Part shown: positions 55,571 through 64,000 of the stretch, one piece after another
Layout of the letters: each line of letters starts with the position of its first letter
Numbering within the stretch: the stretch's first letter is position 1
NCBI GenBank assembly: GCA_043228905.1
Contig: JBHGNT010000008.1
Coordinates: 7,068,001 to 7,132,000 of the forward strand
From: Azolla caroliniana
Lineage: Eukaryota; Polypodiophyta
DNA length: 64,000 nt
Direction of reading: 5' to 3'
Program-made: the position numbers and the translations under genes
Notes under the pieces: generated by a model
Databases searched by the model: none
Told to the model about the DNA's origin: nothing
The model's input: the letters and a program-made list of their open reading frames with translations, nothing else

Positions 55571-56059
55571 CTTGTCTATTGGGGGAACTGGGTCCTAAAA
55601 GTATGAGAAAATTATTTCTAGCTAAATTTAGTAGCAACCCCCAACAAAAGGAGAGATTAGGTGTGGGGTGTGTGTCTTTTGCCATGGGTCTGTCTCATGG
55701 GCACAATATCAAGTGGACATTAATTTGAGAGGCCCAAGTGGTCATCCATATCAGACATGGCAGAAGAAAAGCTTTTAATGTGTATGTGTGTGTGCCTGTG
55801 GAATCAATCAAAAATAGAGTTAAGAACAATATTCTTTGCCTTGTTCTGCTTTTTGACTTTCTTTTCCTTATGTTTCTTCAATGCTATGGAGATAAAAATA
55901 AAATCAAGAAAAAAGAATATATATATATACATATATTGTGTATATTCAACTACTCTGTTTCTCTGTCTCTGTCTCTGTCTCTTTCCCTCTGTTCTTCTCT
56001 GCAATCAATTGGTTTTCAAAATTAAATCATATTCATTCTTCCTTCTCAATTGTGCATCC
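55571..56059. other. Upstream spacer with CT-rich simple repeat
   Basis: Contains (TA)n at about 55917-55930 and (CTGTCT)n at about 55955-55985. No coding region is supported. It is the distal upstream region of the 14-1-1-like gene. Confidence 0.5.
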
Positions 56060-56449
56060 ACTAATCTCACCCAAAACTACCCATCTCTGTTTTTCCTAAT
56101 CACATCACTAATCTCACCCATTAACACCGTCTCTGTTTTTCCTAATCACATATTAATCTCACTCAAACCCCTTCTCTGTTTCCTAATTATGTCATTAATC
56201 TCTGTTTTTCCCAAGTAACTTCACTGATCTCACCCCAAAACCCCATCTCTGTTTTCCTAATCACATCACTAATCACCCTCAAAAACCAAACCTTCTCTGC
56301 TTCCCTAATTACATCACCAATCTCATTCAATCCCCCATCTTTGTTTTTCTAATCACGCCACTAATCTCAGTCAATACCCATCTCTGTTTTCCTAATCACA
56401 TCTCTAGGATCCCTCAAAAATCCATCTGGTTTCCTTCCTAATCATATCG
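56060..56449 (+). repeat. Minisatellite, about nine units of 30-47 bp
   Basis: Repeated unit of the form ACTAATCTCACCC...CCATCTCTGTTTTTCCTAATCACATC, with substitutions and small indels, about nine times in a row. It ends about 100 bp before the start codon of the 14-1-1-like gene. It therefore probably lies in the gene's promoter or 5' leader. The strong pyrimidine bias continues into a (TTC)n run at about 56493-56519. Confidence 0.85.
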
Positions 56450-56492
56450 CTAGTTATTATACATATATAGTTTCTAATTAGCCTCTACTATA

Positions 56493-56519
56493 TTCTTCTT
56501 CTTCTTCTTCTTCTTCTTG
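56493..56519 (+). repeat. (TTC)n run in gene leader
   Basis: Uninterrupted TTC/CTT repeat about 27 bases upstream of the ATG. Polypyrimidine tracts near transcription starts are common in plant promoters and leaders. Confidence 0.8.
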
Positions 56520-56545
56520 CAAGGTTGCAACCAGATTTATAAGCT

Positions 56546-58117
56546 ATGGAGGATCATTGGCCTGCGTTACCATCAATCAGGACATCCAATAATCGTTCAT
56601 CTAGCACAGCTTCTTCAAAGGTGAGTTGTGAAGAAAGCCTAAATCTAGAATTATCAAGGGCTGATGTTTACAATCCTCCTGATGAAACCCTAACCCTAAT
56701 GAATCAGGTGGATGATGCTGAAACCCTAAAAACTGCATCACATGCAAAAGATAATGAAACCCTAAACTTATCAACAGGCACCCATGATGATGCAAATAGT
56801 GATTTAAACCCAAGATCCACCCAATCCAGTGCATCTAGCACCCCAATAGGTGCCTCTAATTCTGGTAGACTAACTAATTCTAGAACAGGGCATGCTAATC
56901 ACATGGGCAATATTAACATCTTCTCCCAATGTTTCATGATTAATCAGCATCAGCATCATCCCAATACAGCCTCTCCAAAAGCTCCTATGAATATAATAAG
57001 CACTAGTAGCAAATCATCAAGCCCTTCATCCAATCTTAGCCACCAAAACCTGATGAAGGAAGGTACAATGAAGACTAGGTCTGGCCTAATGAGCCATGGC
57101 CACTCGAGCTCGGGTTCACATGGGCTTCTCCGGTCAATGGTGATGGGTTCGCCCACCTCGGCCGGACACATGTCCAAGATGTTGGCCGCCACAGGATCGC
57201 CCCAGTTATCGTCTCTTAGTGGCGGGATATCGAAATCCGGAGGCGGCTCGCATGGGTCCTTGTCAAGCAATCTTTTTACCCCGACCATCCGGACAAGTAA
57301 AGGGCATCACATGTCGGGCAATCTTTCCGCGTTCACGATGATCCCCCCGGACGTTGTCGGGAAGAAGAAGCCGGCCGGCTACGAGTCGGACGAGCCCACC
57401 TCGCCCCAAGTCACATGCATTGGTAGGGTGAGGAGGAAGAAGGTGAATTGGGATGCCTTAGTTAGAGAGAACAAGAAGTGTGCTCCTTCTCATGGGAAGA
57501 AGAAGGATAGCAAGGGCATGAAGAAAGGTAAGGTATCCAAGAATTTGGTAGATTTAGATGGTCATGAGGATGAAGCCCCAAGGAAAAGCATAGCCCCTAG
57601 TGTGACCATGAAGAAGACTAGTAATGTTGGTGATATCATGGTGGATGCAAAGTTGTCGTCGTCATCAATGCAAAGGCCGAGTGGGGGACATGAAATGTTT
57701 TTTGGTTCCAAAAAAGGCCATGATATGGATTTCGATGCCCAAAAACTTAAGAACGTTGATGGTGTACAAGGTGCTCCCGATCACTTTAATGTTGTTCAAG
57801 TGAACTTGACGAACCAAACACATCAAGAGCATTATACTTCTGTGCCATCATCAAATGAGCTTGTTGTTGAGTACGATATTAGTGAAGTTCCACCTCACTC
57901 GTTAATCAATGTCATTAATATCGTAGGAGAGAACTTTGATGCATCCCAATCTCAGTCACAACCGCCTCCAGATTGCCTCCTTTTGATGAGGAATTCATTA
58001 AGTCGGAGTCGATCCAGACATCAACAAGGTGATGATGCACGTGTAATCGATGTTGGTCTTAGTTTTGCACATGAAAATGCAACACAAAGTTGGCGATGGG
58101 GACAAGTACTAACCTAA
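56546..58117 (+). CDS. Syringolide-induced protein 14-1-1-like protein
   Basis: A 523-codon single-exon frame with start context GCT-ATG-GAG. The N-terminal half is Ser/Asn/His-rich and low in complexity. At about residues 278-300 lies GYESDEPTSPQVTCIGRV followed by a basic RRKK cluster. This 'EPTSP.VTCIG.VR' block characterises the plant family named after soybean syringolide-induced protein 14-1-1. A Lys-rich stretch follows, and the C-terminal region has PPPDCLLLMRNS (about 473-484), a second family-like block. There is no signal peptide or membrane segment. A basic, possibly nuclear protein is inferred. The biochemical function of the family is not established as far as I know. It is the only complete host gene in the window. 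Confidence 0.75.
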   Translation: MEDHWPALPSIRTSNNRSSSTASSKVSCEESLNLELSRADVYNPPDETLTLMNQVDDAETLKTASHAKDNETLNLSTGTHDDANSDLNPRSTQSSASSTPIGASNSGRLTNSRTGHANHMGNINIFSQCFMINQHQHHPNTASPKAPMNIISTSSKSSSPSSNLSHQNLMKEGTMKTRSGLMSHGHSSSGSHGLLRSMVMGSPTSAGHMSKMLAATGSPQLSSLSGGISKSGGGSHGSLSSNLFTPTIRTSKGHHMSGNLSAFTMIPPDVVGKKKPAGYESDEPTSPQVTCIGRVRRKKVNWDALVRENKKCAPSHGKKKDSKGMKKGKVSKNLVDLDGHEDEAPRKSIAPSVTMKKTSNVGDIMVDAKLSSSSMQRPSGGHEMFFGSKKGHDMDFDAQKLKNVDGVQGAPDHFNVVQVNLTNQTHQEHYTSVPSSNELVVEYDISEVPPHSLINVINIVGENFDASQSQSQPPPDCLLLMRNSLSRSRSRHQQGDDARVIDVGLSFAHENATQSWRWGQVLT

Positions 58118-58609
58118 TGATCAAATATAATATATATTTTTGACGCACCTCACTCTTTGTAATTATTGGTATGGAAGAGGATTATAGATTGTACAAACAT
58201 ATACTACCCCAAGTGGCAACAACCAAAACTTCTCAATGTATTTTCTCTCATAAGTTTGGAGAGCCTTTAAAATTTTGTCTAGTATTTTTTGTAAATGATC
58301 ATGTTCCATTCATGATTTTTACTTTTACAAAGTTGTAGTGATACTATAATATATGGTTTCGTAACCAATTCCACACATGAATGTATGTATGTTTATATTG
58401 TAATTATAAACATGAATGTTAGATGTTTGCTAATAACAACCTTGTCCTTTCTTTAAACATACATAATAAGATAGATAGTCAATCGAGATCAATACACACT
58501 TGCATCCGCAAGATGTGACATTGAGGCATCAAATGCTTTATTAAAGAAATGGAAGTGAGTTGGTGACATGTTGTCCATATTTTAGCAAGATTGGCAATCA
58601 TAATAAGCA
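58118..58609 (+). other. Downstream region of the 14-1-1-like gene
   Basis: AT-rich 3' flank, starting with ATATAATATATATTTT just after the stop. Likely 3' UTR for the first 200-300 bp. A single polyadenylation signal could not be chosen. No other gene seen. Confidence 0.45.
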
Positions 58610-58763
58610 GGCTCTACATTCTCCACTATTTAGCTTTGCTCATAAACAAAATGTAAGGGTGGGTTGAATTAAAAAATAGTTCTAGAGGCTCTACATTCTC
58701 CACTATTTAGCTTTGCTCATAAACAAAATGTAAGGGTGGGTTGAATTAAAAAATATTTCTAGA
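58610..58763. repeat. Tandem duplication, 77-bp period, two copies
   Basis: 58610-58686 and 58687-58763 are almost identical, each with GGCTCTACATTCTCCAC and AAAATGTAAGGGTGGG. A single visible change near the end (AATAGTT versus AATATTT) suggests a recent local duplication. Confidence 0.92.
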
Positions 58764-58826
58764 GACACAGTTGACATAACCAAAGACCTATGTAAAAAAA
58801 CCCATGTTGCAAATGGGTCAATATTT

Positions 58827-58900
58827 ATTTTTTTCCAAAAACATCTACTTCCATTAGTTAAGAATGTACAAAGGAATCATTTACAACTCATATCTTACAA
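58827..58900 (-). mobile_element. Truncated LINE tail
   Basis: On the minus strand: GTACATTCTTAACTAATGGAAG, a short gap, TTTTTGGAAAAAAA. This matches the 3' end of the LINE at 11.35 kb (TTGTACAT, AACTAATGGAAGG, T-run, GG, A-run). Only the last tens of bases are recognisable. Confidence 0.55.
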
Positions 58901-61010
58901 GACATCTTGCATGTCAAAGGAAAACAATGTGTAGATGAAACAACATAAAAAAACAACTCCAAAACACCACATCATTCTATGTGTATAGCATTACTCGAAC
59001 ACATATTCTCCACGTGAGCCTCATACAAAACAGAATTCAGCATAGATGTCCTCCATTCGCTCCTCATGGGTCAATATTGTGTTAAAAATTAAGACCATAG
59101 AAGGAGACGATCACTCAAGATAGCTAATGTCAAAAGACAAGCCTCATATATCTAGCGAAGGAGACAATCACTTGACGATAGGTGACTTTGACATTGTTAG
59201 CTTGCTCTAACAGTGGCATTTCCACATACAATGTTAGAGCTTGAAGGGAAACTAGAATATCTAGATAGTCCAAAGTTGCCCCAAATGTCACGTTGTTGGA
59301 GGAATTTAAAGCGTTGTGAAAGAGGAGTCTCCTTATCATCCATTTTAATCACACCTTCATATTCACCTACAACACCGACCAACAAAATGCTAACTCTCAC
59401 TTGCCATCCCCAAAACAACACATTTGGCCTCTTTAGAAAGCTTATACTAGCTCATCAAGTATTTTCTTGTTTATAGACATTTAGGTGCTTATAATTCGAT
59501 GAAAAGGAGTCGGGAGTCGGGACATACGAGTATTTAGACAATGTTCACTTGATGTTAACACAAATTAACAAACATTATCATGGGTACTTAACCTTTGTTT
59601 ATTAGAAATACGTCGATATGGTATCATTGAGTGCGTCCCAAAACCTAGTCATGGAAATTATTCACATTCGTTTTGATGATCAAATATATGGTTACAAAGT
59701 GACATATTACAAAAGAAAAAGGTAGGAAGACCATGCATCTCATTATGCTTTATAGAACATTTGGACTCTAAATAAAAATATTGTTCTATCTTCATGAAAT
59801 TGTAGATGAGAACCATGAGACAACATCATGCATTGCTCCAATAAGTGTGTGTGGTCATTATTGATGATAGTGACACTTTCATAGATTGGCTTGGGAATAC
59901 ACACATTTTTTGTCTGAATAGTCTCTTTCCCAAAAAGCCGATTGATTCTCACAATAACATGCTTGGTGGAGTGAATATTGCACTGAGAGAAGTAAAAACA
60001 AAAGTAGTGATATCATATAAGCAATCTATGCAAATTATTCAACAAGATTAATTTAGTATTTGATGAAAATTACGTTCACGTAACATCACAACTTGATAGC
60101 AAATGGGCACGACACATCACAACCTTTGGGGTTCTTATTTTGAATTAGCAATGACAGAGGTAATGTGTGGAATGGAAACTATACAAACTATTAGCGAGTT
60201 GCATAAACTTCAATGTATAATGTTATGAATATATTTGTTGACAATGTTCCTCCTTTCTTTACAAAGCGATAGGGCATTTGGGTTTATGTTTGCACCCACT
60301 TTGCATATGTATGGAGAATATCTTTCACGGAACAATTGCTATTATATGAGATGATCCTCGTCGAGGAATATGGACACAACATAATTCAAAACGTGTTGGC
60401 TCACTTCAATGGTTGACCTTTGACCACAAACCTAACCTAACACTTTCTAGCTTAACCAATTGCATTCAGAACTTTAAATACACATGGATTATATTTTTTC
60501 GGGTGTCGTGTGACTAGTTTGTAATGTATTGCCTTTTGAATGCAAACCTACTCCAGAGTCCAAACCTTCCTATGGTGGGTACCTTGATTTGAACGAAACC
60601 TTGTACTTTGTTAATCTTCCACCCTTCTACTGATGTCAACCCCAAGATTGCACATCAATCACGCCTTTTTTTTTGCCATCGGAGTATCCAACTTTATGAA
60701 TTGCGAACCCAACTAAGGTGCTCAGAAATATATGTTACTTTGTCTTGACATGTATGTCAATTTATATTTTTTTACCCTTCAGTTGGCTTCGATCCCTCAA
60801 TGTACACATCAATTCGTGGGAGCCATTTGTATGATCTATGAGTGTGAACTCAAATAATATGACTAACCCATCTTCAGGCAAGGGAGTGTGTGGGTGAGGC
60901 ATCGTCCTGTCTGAATTGGAGAGAAACACACACGTTTTTTTATCTTGGAAAATGGCATTGAGACTTTCCCTTGGGAGTAGGAATTGGCAACTGTTCGGTT
61001 TCAGCTTAAC
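58901..61010. other. Intergenic DNA, no gene recognised
   Basis: Frames are short and match nothing I know. Composition is AT-rich and transposon-like in places, but no family could be assigned. Confidence 0.5.
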
Positions 61011-61475
61011 CAGTTTGGCCATGTCCAAACCAAAGCGATTAAGCCTAAATGGGGTTGGGAGTTTCCAAACCTGAACTGAACCGGTTCCTAAACCGGTTTA
61101 GCCAAGCCGATTAAGCTTTAACCGACTTGGTAACCGGTTTAGGCTTAATCGAACCATGAAACCATTTGAAGCGAAACCGTTTAAAAATTCCAAGCCATTA
61201 AACGTTTAAAACCGCAGTTTCGGTTTTCAACTTAGGTCAAAATTCAAAATTTTCAAAAATTTAAAGATTTCCCTAAAATGTGAGAATTAGGCTTAAAAAT
61301 GAAAAGATTGTTTTTTTTTTTTGAAAAAAAATTTAAAAATTTAAAAAACTTCACCACCAAACCGAACTGTTTAAAAAAAAACTTGAACCTGAATTGAACT
61401 GAACCGTTTAAAACCGTTAAGCCGTTAAGCCATAGGTTCGCGGTTCGGTTCAAACCGAACATGTTGATTCCTATG
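61011..61475. repeat. AACCGGTT / AACCG-rich repeat
   Basis: Dense AACCGGTT, AAACCGTTTAA and GGTTCGGTTCAAACC words, many palindromic, from about 61070 to 61215 and again 61360-61470. An AT-rich middle contains A and T homopolymers. Such AACCG-rich blocks occur as non-autonomous repeats in plants. Exact inverted termini were not established. Confidence 0.55.
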
Positions 61476-61477
61476 GG

Positions 61478-61496
61478 TTGAGAGAGAGAGAGAGAG
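61478..61496. repeat. GA microsatellite
   Basis: (GA)n run at the edge of the AACCG-rich block. Confidence 0.8.
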
Positions 61497-61605
61497 AGCC
61501 TTGAAACGAAAGGCGAGGGAGACCATGTTGCGGACCGAGCAGATTGTGTTTGGCCGGACACGGAATTGATTCCTATCGACAAGAAGGGTTTCATGTACCT
61601 TTGGG

Positions 61606-61675
61606 CGTGCCACGTGGCACGCCCCTATTTGGCAGAGCAGCCACGTGGATGGACCAACGGCTGACACGTGTCATA
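61606..61675 (+). promoter_or_regulatory. Cluster of three ACGT-core (G-box/ABRE-like) sites
   Basis: GCCACGTGGC (61609-61618), GCCACGTGGA (about 61640-61649) and ACACGTGTCA (about 61663-61672) fall within 65 bp. The CACGTG core is bound by plant bZIP and bHLH factors, and repeated ACGT boxes are typical of abscisic acid or light control. They lie about 560-620 bp before the exon at 62233, so they probably belong to its promoter. Confidence 0.65.
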
Positions 61676-62026
61676 GCTAAAGGAAAGGAAAAACAAAGGA
61701 ACAAAGGAGAGTTTTGGGAGGCTAGAAATGTAAGAGCTTTTTAAGTTTCTTGAGATTTCAAAAGAATAAGAAAAACAAAATGTTTTTTGGTTTTTTTTTC
61801 TGGGTGTCTATTTTTGGAAGATTTTTTTTGGGTAATCTCTGTTGAGTGATTTCTCATTCTTGAGCCATTCTTCTGATTCTGATTCTGATTCTGCTATGGC
61901 GCATCCTCTCTAAGTTACAATCTCTGCTTTTGGAAGCTCTGCATATAGCTCTACTCTACGATTCAGGATACATCTCTGCCTTCAATCTCAATCTGAAGGA
62001 AGAAGAGCCTAAACCAGAAGAAACTC

Positions 62027-62061
62027 AAAACCCTAAAGCCCTTCCCCCCCCCAAACCCTAA
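62027..62061 (+). promoter_or_regulatory. Two telo-box-like motifs (AAACCCTAA)
   Basis: AAAACCCTAAA (62027-62037) and AAACCCTAA (62053-62061) lie in the presumed leader of the gene starting at 62233. Telo-boxes are known in plant promoters and leaders of growth-related genes. Whether they act here is not shown. Confidence 0.4.
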
Positions 62062-62232
62062 ATCCTTAACCCCAAAACTCGAAATCCATTTATCCCCCAA
62101 TTCCCAAACCTACAAAACTCTAAGCCCAAAACGTCCAAACCCGAAAATCTAAACCTTACAAACCCCCAGAGATTCTAAATCCTAGAATAAAAAAAGAACT
62201 CAACACAATCTATCTTCTTTCTCTGCTGTAAA

Positions 62233-62584
62233 ATGATAACTGCATTCAAATCCTGGCTAGTCATGCATCCAACATGCTCTTTTCCCTCGGATTTGAACTG
62301 CTCTGTTTTCCAACCAGATGTTACCAGCTTTTTGTGCTCATCCAAGAACCTTCTCTATCATAATTATAACCTTAATAGAATTCAGTATCATAATCATAAG
62401 GAGAAGAAGAAGCTTTGTAATTGTTATACACTTGCCCGCCTTACCACAAGCTCAACTTCAGGCGGCGAGAAGAAAAGAACAAGCAAAGATGCATCCTTTC
62501 AATCTACAGATGTTGTTAGTTCTGTCACTAAATTATCTTCACCTTCAAGTATAGGGAAAGAACAAGCCCTCCTCTCAGAGCAAG
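62233..62584 (+). CDS. First coding exon of an unrecognised gene (partial)
   Basis: The frame from ATG at 62233 runs to a good 5' splice site at 62584/62585 (GAGCAAG then GTAAAC). Without splicing it would stop at 62604. About 117 residues are encoded. The N-terminus is Ser/Cys/Asn-rich with few acidic residues (MITAFKSWLVMHPTCSF), which could be a plastid or mitochondrial presequence. Residues 70-117 are Ser/Thr/Lys-rich and probably disordered. I do not recognise the protein. The promoter-like region with ACGT boxes upstream supports a real gene. Later exons are not identified in the window or lie beyond it. Confidence 0.5.
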
Positions 62585-64000
62585 GTAAACATTCTAACAG
62601 TTAATCTCCATCTCAAATATTCTCTTTCCCCAATATTCTTTCCTGCCTGATTTTTTTGATATTTTGCACACTATGGAGATGTCTTAAGTTTCTTTTATGT
62701 GTATAAAGGACATGCTATTCTGAGGATTTCTAAAGTCATTTACATGATGTATAAAGAGAAATGTTATTTCAGTCACATCCAAGGCCTCTTATCCGATGTA
62801 TAAATGCAATGCTATTCAATCTGGTCACATAGAAGGCCTTTTATGTGATGTATAAACGCAATGCCACCCATTCCGAGCACTATCAGGATTTGAACGTAAC
62901 ATTAGGAGCCTTTGTACCTGATGCAGAGCATATGATTGAGCCTACCTAGGTATGTGCTGAACCGTTTGCTGTAGTAGAAACTCATAAGGTTGAACATTGT
63001 GGTGAGAAACTTAGGTGCAAAGTGGGCTTGTTTGAATAATCATAGAGAAGCATGAGGGGTATGAGATCTGACTGCCCACATGGGAAAATGCTGTCTACAG
63101 AAGTACATGATGAGGGGAATGTTGTAGGCATAGTTGTAAAATACTTAGCATACAATACGTGCACTAAGTATTCTTCCTTTTCTTAATACTTAGCATACGT
63201 ATTCTAAAGGTAAAATATGTAGAATACCTTAGCTACCTAGAATACGCCCAATTAATTTCTCACATGGGAAAATTTGTCTGCATAAGTTCACAATGTCGAA
63301 CATTTTTGGAGAGGGAAAGTGTATAGTTCTATCTTTGCAGCCCCATCGTCCCCCTTGGAACTAGCTAAGTATGCTGTGGTTCCCCTCTGTAAGCGCATTA
63401 ACCACGAAAAATGAGTAAATATGTGATCTTTCCCATATGCGGAGCTTTCTAAAACGTCTTGCGCATGCTCTTTTCTCCCCTCGGAGGCTCTGTTGTATAT
63501 CATATCCTGATCTGATAAGTAGCATAATTATTGACAGTTAACTTAGTTATATGAGAGACTAGAAACAATACTGTGATCCATGGTGTCAGATTATGCACAA
63601 GATACAGCCATCCGTAGACAACATGTAGAAATGTATCCATGTCTCATTACCTTCAGTGCATGGGAGATGGAACATGTGGAAGAGGGAAGCCTGTAAGCAT
63701 GGAAGTACAACCTGTTCGTTGCAAAGCAGGTTTGATTCGGAAGTATTTTTGGACCATAGTGTCAAATATCAATTTCCTGGGTGTTAAAGCTATCCAGACT
63801 ATATGCTCATGGGGTTTCCTTGGGGCATAGCCATCCATTTCCGTCATGTACATTATCGATCCATGCCGCATTGGCTTGAGTTTCAAGAGCATGGAATGAT
63901 GAACTTGTGCAAGATGGATGCCATCCCATCATATATATGATCTATAGATCAGCTAAAATCACAATTATTCACGCTTTATTCTAATTGAGCTTATTTTACC
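62585..64000 (+). other. Presumed intron / unassigned sequence to window end
   Basis: After the likely donor site I could not identify an acceptor or second exon with confidence. A degenerate tandem repeat lies at 62697-62870. Text around 63640-63840 has mixed composition and may include exon sequence, but no family was recognised. Confidence 0.35.
62697..62870 (+). repeat. Degenerate tandem repeat, about 50-bp unit, four copies
   Basis: GATGTATAAA(N)GCAATGCTATT-type units begin near 62700, 62749, 62797 and 62848. Each of the middle units is followed by a GTCACAT..AAGGCCT segment. They lie in the presumed first intron. Confidence 0.7.

Noticed and set aside
55757-56218. 153-codon hydrophobic ORF upstream of the 14-1-1-like gene
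   Set aside because: It runs through TA, CT and minisatellite repeats. The Leu/Phe/Ser composition comes from the repeats.

Overview
The window is nuclear DNA of a flowering plant. Single-copy genes are sparse. The intergenic DNA is AT-rich and packed with plant-type retrotransposons (Ty1/copia, Ty3/gypsy chromoviruses, an L1-type LINE, tRNA-derived SINE-like units). The one complete host gene (56.5-58.1 kb) resembles the plant syringolide-induced protein 14-1-1 family. The species cannot be named from the sequence alone. There are no bacterial operons, CRISPR arrays or rRNA genes.

Layout. 1-5.0 kb: AT-rich spacer with two direct duplications, one flanking a truncated LINE tail. 5.0-8.5 kb: a repeat family rich in the palindrome AGCTAATTAGCT, SINE-like units and a decayed copia reverse transcriptase. 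8.55-11.4 kb: a 5'-truncated L1-type LINE. 11.6-12.7 kb: three tandem SINE-like units and more of the palindromic family. 12.75-28.2 kb: a Russian-doll stack. A deleted gypsy (A, minus strand) contains a copia (B, 13114-26612, TSD CATCA). B contains a chromovirus (C, plus strand), which was itself hit twice, and B also carries a separate poly(A) retroposon. 28.4-29.8 kb: a relic of gypsy family D. 29.87-31.12 kb: the 3' half of chromovirus F, whose 3' LTR resumes at 51.03 kb.

31121-51027 is the most remarkable block. Three tandem units of one copia element (E) share four LTRs, and the block as a whole is flanked by a single CTTAC target duplication. Units 2 and 3 carry the same in-frame TGA in integrase. 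A complete, very young gypsy element (D, 33977-41052), with 673-bp LTRs that look identical, is inserted in unit 2. D is GC-rich with two long open reading frames joined by a likely -1 frameshift. It has an Asp-His-Gly protease motif, an FLDDI reverse transcriptase and no chromodomain, and in my judgement resembles fungal gypsy lineages more than the usual plant ones. Older traces of family D lie at 21.9-22.6, 28.4-29.8 and 52.2-53.2 kb.

51.4-64 kb is the gene-bearing side. It holds a solo LTR with TSD AATTG, several local tandem repeats, a minisatellite directly upstream of the 14-1-1-like gene, and, near the right edge, a promoter with three ACGT-core boxes followed by the first exon of a second gene that runs out of the window.
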